Shown in pieces: positions 1 to 11,308 of a stretch of DNA of 20,572 bases. The notes under the pieces are model-generated. The model was not told where the DNA came from. It did no database searches and saw only the letters and a program-made list of their open reading frames with translations. A program made the translations under genes and the position numbers. The DNA is from Funneliformis mosseae (lineage: Eukaryota > Glomeromycota > Glomeromycetes > Glomerales > Glomeraceae), in assembly GCA_910592005.1 (NCBI GenBank), contig CAJVPP010001361.1, positions 1 through 20,572 of the forward strand, given 5' to 3'. Each line of letters opens with the position of its first letter. Positions within the stretch are counted from its first letter, which is position 1.

Positions 1-235
1 GCGGGTTTAAAATTGCGCTAGAAAGCTTATATCAATTTTGTTTGATTTTAGTTTTCGAAGCTCAAATTTTATAGCAAAGAGGTTTTATAACGAAATTGAG
101 CGCCAAAACGATTTTTAAAACTGAATTCTATATTATGGATTCGTATTGCTAGAAGAGTTTCGAGCTTATGATTGAAAGCTTTCTGGATACCTTTTTATAA
201 TTTTGACCCCAGGACTCCCAAAAATGCCCTACTTT
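1..235. repeat. GC-balanced repeat-like fragment at left edge (partial)
   Basis: This stretch has a much more even base composition than the DNA that follows, and the change near 235 is abrupt. It contains the variants GCGCTAGAAAGC and TTGCTAGAAGAG and ends just after the phrase CCCCAGGACTCCC. No open frame of useful length is visible. A young or recently spread repeat inserted in decayed AT-rich DNA would look like this. I have the impression that the CCCCAGGACTCCC end recurs in Rhizophagus-type genomes, but that is memory, not evidence from this window. Its other end lies outside the window. Confidence 0.4.
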
Positions 236-1556
236 TTTCTAATTTGATAATTAATTTATATAAGATAATCTAAATGTAACACATGTAACTATTAATATTT
301 TAAATATATAGATTATATTATTAATATTAATATTATACCTTTTTTTAAAATTTTAGATAAATTTGCTTACTAAATCATCTAAAAAAATAATTATTTAATA
401 AAAGTTTTATTTAATAATATATTTATATTAATTATATTATTAAAATTTTGTATTATAATTGATAATTAAATTTGAATAAAATTTTTACTTTTTTAGAATA
501 ATATCAAAAGTAAAAATATATATAGTATTATTAATATTTAAATTATATATAAGATTAATAAATAAAATCTAAAAATTTAAATAATAAAAGTTAAATTTAG
601 CAAAATTATAATAAAATCTTATTAAAATTTAATAAAAGATAAAGTTATGTTAAAATAGTAAAAGTATATTAAAATCTTAATAAAATTAGTAAAATTAAAG
701 ATTAAATATTTTGTTAAATTCAAAATATGTTTAGATAAACAACTTTTATATATAATATAAATAAAATATATTATTAAATAAATTATAAAAATTATTGTTA
801 TAATATAAGATATATTAAAATATTAAATAAATAAAATAATAAAATAATAAATCTAATAAAAAGCTATAAATTTTATTTTAATATAAATAAAGAATTATAT
901 AAAAAGTAATATTATATTAAAATAAAATCATTATCATTTTATTTATAGTTAAATAATTTAAAAGATATTAATTAAAATATTAAAAGAATAACTTAAATGT
1001 AAACTTGTATAAATTTATATTTTAACAACTTTTAAATATATAATTTAAGAAAATTAATATTTAATAAAACATATAAGATAAAATTAGAAAATATTATCAA
1101 AAAAAAAAAATTTTTAAATTAAATGTGTAATTAATTTATATCAAATTCAAAATACATTTAACAATTTAATATTAATAAAAAATATTACATATGAATTAAA
1201 TAATAAAATTAAAGATAACTTTATAAAATTATTAAATATAAAATTATAAATTTCTATAAATGCTATTTAACTCAAATCAAGTTTGATTTTTTTGATATTA
1301 ATATGTAAACAAATTTTTAAAATAAATTTTAAATAAATTTATATATTTTAATAATATATATAATAAAAATATTAAATAACAATTTCAATAAAATACTAAT
1401 ATTTATTTATTTAGTTATTAAAATTAACGCTTTATCACTTAAAAATAAACTTTATTTAAACTTATATTATAATACATTTTACATAATATATTTTTTTTAA
1501 TAAACTGTGACATTATATATATATAAATATCTTAATAAAAATAAAATGAAATGAGC
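236..1556. other. Extremely AT-rich block, no gene
   Basis: Almost every word is built from A and T, with scattered single C or G bases and stops in all frames. I see no coding segment. One copy of a short repeat family (550-749) can be recognised by comparison with copies at 13892-14085 and 19652-19887. The rest is probably decayed transposon sequence of unknown type. Confidence 0.6.
550..749 (+). repeat. MITE-like family 1, copy 1 (degenerate)
   Basis: This copy aligns by eye with 19652-19887 on the same strand. Shared blocks include TTTAGCAAAATTATA near 595 and TAAATATTTTG near 703, and both copies end in a GTTTA(G/A)ATAA(A/G)CAA stretch. The left end TAAGATTAAT corresponds to TAAGGTTGCT in the right-hand copy, and the right end CAACTTTTA to GCAATCTTAA. 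The terminal inverted repeats are therefore nearly erased here. No coding capacity. The ends are uncertain by about 10 bases. Confidence 0.45.
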
Positions 1557-2302
1557 TACATAAATTATTGAAAATTTATGCATAACTTTCAGATTGGATT
1601 TGCTCATCTAGCTTGCAGAGATTTTCTTTTGAAAGGAATGCTCAAGTCCACTGGCCATTATAATAACACTTAAAAGTATTCAATTTCTTTGCTTTTCCGT
1701 TAGATGTTATGTATACTAAAAATGGATTCTAAATGATCTAAATGACAAGGAATGCAACATGTATCTTGACGCCATTATAAGATTTTTTTTTGTGTAAGGG
1801 AAGAAATTTTTAATTCTTTGGATTCAAAAGATTTGTCCGAGGAATTTGTCACGTTGTAGATAAAAAAAAAAAATGCAGAATTTTCGTTGTAGGATGTGTT
1901 GGATACAGAGGAAATCAATTAATTAATGCACTGAATAAGTATAGATTGCATGGAGTTTGAAAACAGGTTAAAAACCACCTGAAATCGACCAGTTCAAAAA
2001 TGATTATTATTAGAAACCGTCGTCATAATTATTCTAAATGAAGGTATAAACAAGATAATGTCGGGATGATTACGATTACCGAAATGATCCGTACCGAAAT
2101 CGGAATGTCAAAAACAAAACTTGAATGGATTAACTAAAAAAAAATTGTTGAACTGCTTTATTCGATAATGAGTATTTCTTATTTTGATTAAACAAGTATA
2201 ACTGGATTTTTTTTTTTTTTCCTTTTACTGTAATCCCATCTACTACTATTGGTGCATAGCACTTCAAATTTTCATAACGAACCAAAATGCGTCAAACAAA
2301 TG

Positions 2303-2310
2303 TATGTACA
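2303..2310 (-). promoter_or_regulatory. Pumilio-type motif (UGUACAUA) downstream of the gene
   Basis: On the gene's strand this reads TGTACATA, a match to the UGUANAUA consensus bound by PUF-family proteins. It matters only if the mRNA extends about 0.8 kb past the stop codon. A chance match is quite possible in such AT-rich DNA. Confidence 0.2.
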
Positions 2311-2334
2311 CTGTCAAGTTTTTTTTTTAAAAAG

Positions 2335-2379
<45 letters not shown>
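2335..2379. repeat. Poly(A) tract, 45 bases
   Basis: This is an uninterrupted run of 45 A on the plus strand, preceded by ten T, five A and one G. It is the longest homopolymer in the window. It could be a slippage-expanded tract or the tail of a retroposed sequence; no adjacent retroposon body is recognisable. Run length may be inaccurate in the assembly. Confidence 0.9.
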
Positions 2380-2381
<2 letters not shown>

Positions 2382-2389
2382 ATGAAAAA

Positions 2390-2398
2390 AATAAATAA
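2390..2398 (-). promoter_or_regulatory. AU-rich element nonamer (UUAUUUAUU) downstream of the gene
   Basis: On the gene's strand this reads TTATTTATT, the preferred target nonamer of TTP-family tandem CCCH proteins. It lies about 730 bases beyond the stop codon, so it acts only if the 3' untranslated region is long. Background AT content makes chance occurrence likely. Confidence 0.2.
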
Positions 2399-3088
2399 TA
2401 TTAAAAAAAGGAAAAGAACTATTTGTTAAACTAACTAACTAATCCTTCTCATCTTTGTATATACGTTGTAAATATTATTTGAAAGACCTTTTTTTGTTCT
2501 CTTAATTAAAAAAAGGTCGGTTTTTTTTTCCTGATATATAATTATGTTTTTTTCAATTTTCTGGTTTATATATAAAAAAAAGACATTCCTCAAAAAAAAA
2601 AAGACAGAGAAACCAATAAAAGAAAAATAAAAAGCGCAATATAGTCATAACAACATTGCGTTACAACTATTAGAAAAGCAAGAGGGGGAAAAAAATAAAA
2701 TAAAATAAAAATTTGAAATTTGCGTGAATGGCAAAGTAGACCATATGGACATATTGTTCTTTGAAATTAATATTCCACCACCTTTTTTTTTATCTCATCC
2801 ATTATAATGCAAATATATGATTCCTGATTCACAATCCGTTCTCCCAAATTTAAAATAAAAATAATAAAAAAAAAAGAGAAAAAAAAAGAGGAAAAAAAAA
2901 AATAATTACACGAAAAAAAGAAAAAAAAAAAAAAATCTGCAAGTTAAAAAAGATTTCTTTCCGACCAAATAATATATTCGCATAAAATCATCCCCCTTCC
3001 AAATGAATCTTCACTTGTATCCTAAAAGATTTTTTTTTTGAAAGAAACTCTATAGACGAAATGATAAAACCAAATCTTGTTGTTTGTG

Positions 3089-3094
3089 TTTATT
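3089..3094 (-). terminator. Candidate polyadenylation signal AATAAA
   Basis: On the minus strand AATAAA begins 32 bases after the stop codon of the zinc-finger gene. A TATTTAT core AU-rich motif lies just before it (3105-3099 on the minus strand). The hexamer is common by chance in this composition, and later candidates exist, so the true 3' end may be further left. Confidence 0.3.
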
Positions 3095-3125
3095 AAATAT
3101 AAATATTATAATATGAATTTATCCT

Positions 3126-5167
3126 CTATTTAAAGTTTCTAAAGATTGCCAACCTACGTTGTTGTTGTTGTTGTTGAAGAAGAAGTTGAGGTTGTTGTGG
3201 TAGTTGATGTTGAGTTGCAAGAGTTGAAGGATTGATGCCAAGATCCGCTGATTTCACGCCAACGCTCATACTAATAATATTTCGTTCGTTTAAAGCCAAA
3301 TCACCATTAATTTGAACAACAGAATTGAAAGAATTGACGGAACCTTCCAATTTACACGAAGTTTTTGATGCTCTTCGACGCTCTTGTGAACGAGTATTCC
3401 TATCAACTCTTGGTAACAAGAGATCATTTGGAAAGGCACCATAACTCATGAGGGATTTTGCACCGTCATCCATGGCTTCGTTCAAAAATCCACTCGACAT
3501 CAATGGGTCATCAACGAAAGAAGAGGATCCATCGTCTTCATCACCGAGTTGAGTATTGAATCCGAGAACACCATTACATGGAAAGTTTGTGCTTCGCTTC
3601 TTTGTCGGTGTATTGTTGGGGCTTGAATTGGATGAAGCCGTGATGTCATCGTCACAAATGGTTGGTGGTGAAGTGTTGTTTGAAACAATGGTTTCAGGTG
3701 ACATGGTTATGTTGTGACTGGGTGAAAAATAAGCATCCGCAAAGGCTCGAAGTGAATCATCATTTGAGGAAGATGATGGTGTAGAGTCAATCGGACTCAT
3801 TGAAGGTGTAGATGGTATTGGTGCACCATTTGAAGAATTTGACGAATCGCTTTGGTAAGAACCGTAAAGAGCCGAATCACTTCCGAATTTACTTAATCCC
3901 TTGGACTTGTCCTTTTTATTTGAATTCTTTAAATTATCGGCACTGTGTCTCTTGCAAAGGAGGAGACGTTCCTTGTCATTATGGATGAAGCAACATCGCT
4001 TGCCGTAAGGGCAAGTTCCATTCTGCCAAAAGGTCTTGCAGATCTCGGTCTTGTATTTTGGATGATGTTGAACTATGCGTAATTCATTGGCCGAATGTGC
4101 GAATTGACACTTTGCACCATACCTAATAACAATAGTAAGCGTGATTAAGACTAGGAAAAGAGTGAATTTCAAGCTTTAGAAAAAGAAAAAATGTTTGACA
4201 CTTACCGACAAGAACCTCGTTCTTCCCAATTTCGACACATTTCAGTTTTATATAAGGTTGCCTTCTTTTGTTCTTTCTCAGATTCAATGGCGGTAGACTT
4301 ATCCGATTGTTCAGAAGTCGTGTCAGACATCACGGTAGCGTTAGACATGATTGTAGTGTTACTGCTACGTCGAACCTTGGCGTGTTGCTGATTATTGTTG
4401 GCGTTGACGGCACCATTGTTGCTACAACCTTTATTATTATCAAAAGCTTGGACACCATTTCCACGATGACTCGGAGACAAGTCGGACACCGAAGTACGTT
4501 TTTTAAGAGAGGTTAAATCTTGAAAAGAGGGTCGAGACTTGAGCGGAGTGGGATTAAGAACATCCTTGTGTTGTTGCGCAACGAAAGGCTCCAATTTTAT
4601 TTGTTCATTGAAAGAAAAACCAGAATTTGCCGGCGTAGAACAACGTGAGGTAGCGGTGGAATTCGTGGTTGCGGTTGTTGGAGTGTTTAAATCTTCAAAG
4701 GAAGACCAAGCCGAAGAGGAAGGAGGAAGCTTGTTCATGATATTGTAAAGTTGACCTTGTTGTTGCGGAACCAAATTTTCATTGTCGATATCAGTTGTGC
4801 AACCATTCAACGTTGTACCATTGCCACCATTAAACGAACCTCCACCGTTAACGAGATGATCATAGTAAGGTGAATTAACACAAGCAAGAGGATTGGTGTA
4901 TTGTCTTCTTGAGGAAACGGTGAAGTAGGAGGAGGGTTCGTAAGAAGAGTACTTTTTTGAAAAATTTGCAAAATTGATATATTGGTTTAAATCAAAAGAT
5001 TTTTCAGCTCCGAGAGGCTCCCAAACAAGATTTTGCTCCAATTGTTGAGCCGAGTCACTCAGGTTGGCATATATAGGCACACGTGAACCACAATTTGGTT
5101 TAAAAGGGTAATTTTGCTCTTCAAGAGAAGTTTTAACTTCTTGTGGAATAATAGCGGTAGTAGTCAT
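3126..5167 (-). CDS. Tandem CCCH zinc-finger mRNA-decay protein, TTP/TIS11 family (two exons)
   Basis: Coding exons are 5167-4206 and 4122-3126, joined by an 83-bp intron. Together they are 1959 nt, or 652 residues plus a TAG stop. The joint protein has two perfect C-x8-C-x5-C-x3-H fingers: C311, C320, C326, H330 and C349, C358, C364, H368. They are separated by exactly 18 residues, and each is preceded by a YKTE lead-in. This is the signature of tristetraprolin, yeast Cth1/Cth2 and fission yeast Zfs1, which bind UAUUUAU elements in mRNA 3' ends and recruit deadenylation machinery. Outside the fingers the protein looks disordered: an Asn-rich stretch near 243-260, a basic RRSS site at 266-269, many Ser/Thr-Pro sites from about 426, and a C-terminal Gln run (637-642). 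These suggest control by phosphorylation. I chose ATG 5167 because it has A at -3; an in-frame upstream ATG at 5278 adds only a hydrophobic, low-complexity leader. The family call is secure; targets are unknown, and the last exon could be longer if a further intron exists. Confidence 0.93.
4123..4205 (-). other. Intron of the zinc-finger gene, inside finger 1
   Basis: The donor is GTAAGT (4205-4200) after TGTCG, and the acceptor is TTATTAG ending at 4123. The split codon CG+G gives Arg321 and restores the C-R-Y-G-A-K-C part of finger 1, so the junction is strongly supported by protein family conservation. The length is 83 bp, typical of fungal introns. If it is not removed, translation stops at a TAA formed within the donor itself, directly after the second cysteine of finger 1. 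Confidence 0.93.
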
Positions 5168-5213
5168 GCTGTCCGAAGGAAAAAAAAAATAGTAAAGGAC
5201 GATCGATAATAAC

Positions 5214-5814
5214 CTGCTATATAAAATGAGAAATATGGAGATAAAAAAAAAATTTTTTTTTGGTTCCAAAAATAACAAGGGATATTATTTTTATAATAAC
5301 CAAAAGAAGAAGAGAGGAAAAAAAGCTCGAAAACGAGTTAAAAGGAAAAAAAAAAGAGGTTTACTCTCTTTTTTAATAAAAAGAAAAAATGTTTGAATAG
5401 GAAAAGAAAAAAAAGAGGTTTTTTTTTTTTAAAAAAAAAAAGTCTAGAAAAGTTTATTTAAAAGGAATATTTAAAGGAAGGATTGAAAAAACGTGTAATT
5501 ATTATATTATATAAATATACGATAGTGTGAGAAAGTTTATTTAAATAGTTATAGTTGATATGTGATGTATAAGGCGAAAAATAGTATCAAACATGAAATA
5601 GTAGGAATATCAAAATGGAATGAGTTGTTATTTATTATATATATGATGATGAGAAAAAGATATAGATAAGTGCATAAATAAAAAAAAATAAGAGGTCAGT
5701 ATTAGAAAATAAACAGGTTTTTTTTTTTTTTAGTATCAAATGGTTGAGCATTATGTCAGAACCCACTGGAAGGATGAACCACACACATCAAAAAAATCTC
5801 ATTGATAGACTTAC
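5214..5814 (-). other. Candidate leader (5' UTR) intron
   Basis: A strong donor GTAAGT starts at 5814 on the minus strand, and a plausible acceptor ATATAGCAG ends at 5214, giving a 601-bp intron. Splicing would leave a short leader exon plus 46 bases (5213-5168) directly before ATG 5167. It would also remove the in-frame upstream ATG at 5278. The interior is noncoding and full of A and T runs. An alternative acceptor TTCCAG at 5766 would give a 49-bp intron, which is rather short. There is no transcript evidence here. Confidence 0.35.
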
Positions 5815-5850
5815 CGAATTAAAAAAATTCTGACGCGAAGATACGAGGGG

Positions 5851-5863
5851 AAAATATATATAA
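5851..5863 (-). promoter_or_regulatory. TATA-like promoter element of the zinc-finger gene (candidate)
   Basis: On the minus strand TTATATATATTTT is followed by CCCCTCG and a more balanced stretch that leads to the donor at 5814. A start about 30 bases downstream would fall near 5820-5835 and make a very short first exon. TATA-like words are frequent here, so this rests mainly on its position relative to the donor. Confidence 0.3.
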
Positions 5864-7757
5864 TTAATTTTACAAGATTTTTAATAACGATCACAACATA
5901 TAAAATCTAATAAATTATTTGAAAATAACGTCGTGTCATAAAAGTTAACAAGAGCTAGTTGCTTGTCAGGAGGTTTACTTTCTGATTCGGGGTTGAAAAA
6001 GTTCTCTATTTTTTGGAACGTAGGAAGAAAAAAAAAAAAAAAAATAGACCCAAATATCTCGTCAGTAAGTGCAACCAAAAGGACAAATGCGAGCGTAAAA
6101 AAAAAAATTACAAAAGATTTTTTTGATAGTTACGTGAAAGAAAATAAAGTAGCAGAGTGGTTTAAGTAACTTCGTTTCAAAATGTGAAGGGAGGAGACAA
6201 CAAACAAAGCTTTTAATATGTAAAGTGTATATATTTGTATTTTTTGAAAAGAAAAAGAAAAAAAAGGCGCTTGCGCTGAAAAAAATTATTTTTCGTTTTA
6301 GCAAAAGTCGATTGAAAAAAAAGAAAAAAAAATTTTTTTTTGTTGCTGGGGGGAAAATTGTTTATATATATATATGTGTGGTAAAAAAGTTGAAACAAAA
6401 AAAAAAAAAAAAAGAAAAAAAAAAAGGAGAGAAGAATGATCACGACGTTGAAAAGTTCAGACCAAACATAAATCTTGAAGCTTTTATATATCATGAGTCA
6501 AAATAATGAGCAAAGTAAAATAGTTAAGAATTTCTACCAGAACAGGCAACAAAGGCGGTTGAATATAAAATTATCTGGGTTTGACCAATTTAAGTAAAGT
6601 AAAAAAAAAATATTTGAATATAAAAAAAAAATATAATATAATCAATAATTTTTTTATTTTATTTTATCAAAAAAAAAAAATTTTTTTTTTATTCCCATAA
6701 ATCAAAAAAAAAAAAAGGTCTTATTGTTTACCTTTTAACATTAGGGTTATTTTATACCAATCAAAATTTGTAAAAATCATAGTTGGTCAAAAAAAAAAAA
6801 AAAGTTTGGTTTGTCACGGGGAAAAACTTTATTAAAAAAAACAGACACAAAGCAAATAAACAGTACGTAAATCTTACTGTATCCACATAAATAATAATAA
6901 TACAATTATTTATTTGCATCAGTTATTTAGTTATTAGTTAAATAATAATGTATTATAATAAATGAAGGATATATATGTTCAAAAATATACATCATGAAAA
7001 AAGATAAATGAAATTAACATCAAACATTCATTCATTCAACCACCCCCCTCATGCATTGCCCGCCTCCTCAAAAACTGAACCACCTGAGATGTGGGGTGGG
7101 GGAAGACGAAAAGCTGAGTAATGCTCAAACCAGTTTCCGTTTGGTGGCAGACATATTTCTTTTCATCATCTGTATTGTTTCTGGTATAAAATCTGGTAAA
7201 ATGGAAGAATCTTTGCAAAGTCCACTCAACTGCGGAATATAATCATAAACAAATACAATAGAAATCACTACCCAATCCTTTTACAAATTGGGGTGGATTG
7301 TCGCAACACATTTCTACAATCGATTCATGACCAAAAAAGAGGTCCTGTTTCCAAACCTGCTTTAGCTTTTTAGAAAGTGGTTAGCTAAAAATATACATTC
7401 ACCCTCTGCGAACAAATCTTTTGGAAAATTTATTATTTTTTCTTGGATGAAATTTGTATCAAACAATAATTTTTTTTCGGTGTAATGCACATGTTCGTAT
7501 GAGTGATATTATCTAATAGAGTGATTGTGTAATCTGCCGTTAAAGGTAACTTTGTGCGTGTTGCGAGTGATGGATGATTTCGAAATATGAGAATATTTTC
7601 GTTTTCCTAATTAATCAACTTGAAACATGCTTAAATTTTTTTTTTTTTTTTTCTTTTTCCTTGGGGAAAAAGGTAAATATTGACCCATCAATCACAAGAC
7701 TCAAGTTTATTAAAGTGGTGAAACAAACATATTTGACATGATTGATTTTAACTGGTC

Positions 7758-7785
7758 AATGGATGACGACTGATGACGATCCATT
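7758..7785. promoter_or_regulatory. Paired TGACG sites inside an inverted repeat (candidate)
   Basis: GATGACGA occurs twice (7762-7769 and 7772-7779), offset by exactly ten bases, about one helical turn. Each contains a TGACG half-site typical of bZIP factors of the CREB/ATF type. The pair is framed by the inverted words AATGGAT (7758-7764) and ATCCATT (7779-7785). It lies about 2 kb upstream of the zinc-finger promoter candidate. Whether any factor binds is unknown. Confidence 0.2.
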
Positions 7786-9416
7786 AGTATTAAAATGGTT
7801 GTCCTCTGCTGTGAAGGTCCATATGGTGAACCGATATTCGTTTATGATGTTCGTTTGAAATACCACCAAGGGATTTCCTCTTGACCAGATTTAATCTGAA
7901 TTAAATTTTAATTTTATTCATTTTTATCAAGTATTGACAATGGATTTAATATTTGAAATAAAAAAAAAATAAAATAAAAAAAAAAAAATCTGGATTTACA
8001 AGTAAATTGATTGCTTGACACGTTGATTAATTCCAAGTTTAGTATTTAAATATATCACATCTCATTTCTCATTTCATTGTCAATATTACTTGGATACACA
8101 ATCATTTGAATATTTGAATAATACATTAAATTCTATTTTCGGATACAGAAAAAATATTGGGAAAATATTGAACATTTATTTCCAACAATGAACAAATCAT
8201 TCTCGAAAAACAATTAAATAATTGAAAAGAAAAAAAATTTTTTTTTGTGTATTTAAATATTAATAAGGTAAAAAATGAACCACTCTGTATTTCTTTATTC
8301 GTTTGGCGAAAGGAGATCAACAAATAAGCCTTTACCATTCATTATTAAAAGTTTTTCACTAATACTGGGCTTTTAAAATTTATGGCTTGTTTATTAAATC
8401 ATAATAAATCGAGCAAGTATGGTTTTTTTTTTTTTAAAAAAAAAAAAAAATTATGGTTAAAGCACATGAAAATTTTCTGTTACATCTTTTATTTTTTTTT
8501 TTTTTCTCTCCAAATATTATTTCCTTTGGGCGAATCAATTACTTTGGATTATTTATGCCTCTTTGACAAATAAAATTTAATCATTATCCTTCAATTACAT
8601 AAATTGTTATTTATTTATCCACTAATTTATCCTAATTTAGTTTATGAAAAAAAATTTTTTTAAACGTGTGTGAAAATGACTGATATATTTCGGAACGGTC
8701 CGCCTCAATCTTTTTTTTTTACAATCTTCCAGATTTACTTTTTTTGTTGCCTTGTTTCCTAGTCTTTTTTGCCAAAAGGAAAACTTGATAACAAACTTGA
8801 TTTAAAGATGAATGTGAATATTAGTATAAATATACCGAGTATTTTGACGATGCGAATCAATGCGCTTTTCAATTTTCTTCGCCGCCGAATTTATTTCGCC
8901 ATCTCCATCCATGTACAATGAACGAATAGAACAATCAATCAATCATCTTTGCCCGACTTAACAAAAGAATTACTGATATCATAGATAAGGATTACCTCCG
9001 AAGATATGGTGTACTCTCGGACCTTTTTTTAATGAATTGGATTTGATTTAATTATTCCTAATTAACTCTAATTGGATCCTTGCCTTTCTTCTCCCTGCTC
9101 GTGTATTAAACACAAAAAAGGAAATTGTAAATCTGCCATAAAGAAAAAAAAAAATGCTCGTTAGATTTTTTTGAGGCGAAAAAAGAAAACTTGTTTGTCA
9201 AATATCTCTTGTGTGCTACAAGCGTGTTAGTAACTTTGATTTTTACAAAAGATATTGAAACGTATTGTAGAATTTTCGGTATCCCTCCTTTTCTATTTTG
9301 AAAAAAATAAAATAAAAATAAAAATATTCCATTTCATTAATCGAATAAACAATTCATTAATTTTTTTTTTTTGTTGATGTTTTACATGATTTTCGCTCTT
9401 ATGCAAGTTTGATGAA

Positions 9417-9448
<32 letters not shown>

Positions 9449-10586
9449 GGACCAAAAAGATTCGATACTGAGTCAAAATTTTTACAAATAAAGTAACTCA
9501 CCTTTTTCTTTATGGGTTGAAATTAAAATTTTTCCTCGTGTTTATAGCTTGCGTACCTTATCCTCGTGTATATCACAAATTTAAAGTTATTTTATTTGAA
9601 AAAAAACAAAGGAGATTTTATCTAATCTCCCAAAAAAAGTATAAAATCAAAAAAATCGTAAAAAACGTGCTCATGGTTCAATAACGGATTTTCCCCGATC
9701 TTTGTTTGTAATTAGATGCTTTGTCAAATTCACTTTTTTTGGTATAAAACAACGAGAGTGAGATTTCATAATTTTTCCGCTTTATCCTCTCCCTCCTCTT
9801 TGATTGATTAGATTGATAATACATATTAACTAATGAAATTTATTCATGAAGAAATTAAGCATGTAAGAATATGGAAATTTTAGTCATGTCTTCAATTTTG
9901 GGAAAATGTAATTGATCGATGTATGGTTTTGCGTAAATGGTTAGCGCAACCTTTGCCACCAATTAAAATGTGATGCTTGCGAAAAAAAAAAAATTTTTTC
10001 AAATATTCTAGACGAATTCCTGAACAAGAAACGTTGTATTTACCGGTTTTCTACAAACCTTTTGTTTTTTTTGTAAAAAAAAAAAATATATATATATATA
10101 CATTTTTTTTTTTTTATCAAGATTATCGGGCAAAGGAAATACTTTTTGAGAGATAACGGTTTTTGATTTTGTCCATGTGCTGCACAAAATTTCTTCACTT
10201 GTAAAATCGTTCATGTGTTAATTCTACGTTTATGAGAGAGGAACGAAGGGGAAAAGAAGAGGTTAAAATCCAAAAACAGGTACAAAACTGGAATTGCCGG
10301 ATAATAACGTGATTCAAATATGTTTGGCAATGTATCATTAGATTGAGAACTGTAATAGTGTAAACATTTCGTTGATGGTGTGATTATGCATAAACTCAGT
10401 GCGAACTCGGAGAAAACTTCTTAACCAGGTATTTGTACAATGTATTATAAAATTTGACCTGCAAGTCGGTGCTGGATATTGCATACACGGGTTTTTGAGT
10501 TTTTTTTTATCTTTTTATCTATCCGAAAGATTTGTCGATGTATCATTATTTCCGATTCTGATTGTTACTTTACATGAGTTAATACA

Positions 10587-10735
10587 TTTTATTATTTTAT
10601 TGTATATTATTATTATTTTTATTATTATTATTATTTTTTTTATTTTTATTATTATTACTATGATTTTTTATTATTAATTATAATTATAAATTATAATTAA
10701 AATTATAATTATTATTATTTTTTTTTTAAAAAAAA
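10587..10735. repeat. ATT-rich microsatellite with AT inverted repeat
   Basis: Interrupted (ATT)n units run from about 10587. They are followed by a palindromic stretch of TAATTATAA-type words (10673-10710) and end in T9A8. The open frame that covers part of it is just translated repeat (Ile, Phe). It is a simple-sequence expansion that could form hairpins. Confidence 0.8.
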
Positions 10736-10832
10736 GAGGCTTTTATTGTTTATTTGATAGAAATTTAATTTTCTCTTTTAATTCTAACTCGTTCCCAGTT
10801 GATAGGGGAGGAGAATTCAATTTTTGTCGATG

Positions 10833-10861
<29 letters not shown>
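10833..10861. repeat. Poly(A) tract, 29 bases
   Basis: Uninterrupted run of 29 A on the plus strand. No retroposon body is recognisable beside it. Confidence 0.9.
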
Positions 10862-10863
<2 letters not shown>

Positions 10864-11308
10864 TTTATCAATCATTTAATCTCGTTTGTGAATAATTAAT
10901 TTATTTGGATCATGAGTTATATTACTGCTTACGCCCTCCCGTTAAAATTTCATCGTTTGAAGTTAAGATTTACATTTTCTTTTGTTTTATCATTTCCTAT
11001 TTTATAACAAAAACATTTATTTAGAACATTTGGAATAATGGGATTTAATATGAATGAAATTTACTAAATAATGAAAAAATATTGTGTTAAAAATAAAATC
11101 AAAATATTCATACACGAAAGAAAAAAAATTTTATTTAAAGGAAAATAGAGGATATATACATTTATTTTTTTTTTTCGTCTTTTTTTTTTTTAAATTAACA
11201 ATGGAATCTCATAATTGTATTTTTTTTTTTTTTTTAAAAAAAAAAAGATCTTAAATGATTATTTTTACAATAATAATATATATAACATTTCTTTGTTTTC
11301 GTTCACCC

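Larger units (their letters stand above)
1557..3088. other. 3' flank of the zinc-finger gene, no further gene seen
   Basis: Base composition is less extreme than in the block to the left, so this belongs to the gene island. It contains many A and T runs and no long open frame on either strand. The part nearest the gene may be its 3' untranslated region. It carries a Pumilio-like motif and an AU-rich nonamer on the gene's strand, listed separately. The longest coherent short frame (2066-2137, 24 codons) has no supporting context. Confidence 0.5.

Noticed and set aside
2066..2137. 24-codon open frame with repeated ACCGAAAT words
   Set aside because: Too short and without context. The repeated words explain its coherent look.
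4191..4748. Plus-strand open frames across the first exon
   Set aside because: They are antisense shadows of the zinc-finger coding sequence.
5168..5278. In-frame upstream ATG at 5278 as the true start of the zinc-finger protein
   Set aside because: It encodes a low-complexity hydrophobic stretch unlike the family, lies in a likely leader intron, and is weaker than ATG 5167 with A at -3.
5766..5814. A 49-bp leader intron using acceptor TTCCAG
   Set aside because: Rather short for a fungal intron, and it would leave the upstream ATG in the mRNA. Kept only as an alternative.
6150..6166. tRNA-like A-box (TAGCAGAGTGGTTTAAG)
   Set aside because: There is no B-box or acceptor stem at a fitting distance, and the surrounding sequence does not fold into a cloverleaf by eye.
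6213..6506. Open frames on both strands of 80-93 codons
   Set aside because: They consist of translated A and T runs (poly-Lys, poly-Phe) and have no domain or splice support.
7051..7242. 63-codon open frame in the GC-richer patch
   Set aside because: No recognisable motif and no splice context on either side. The base composition may reflect regulatory DNA instead.
10399..10677. 92-codon open frame
   Set aside because: Its second half is the translated ATT microsatellite, and the first half shows no protein-like pattern.
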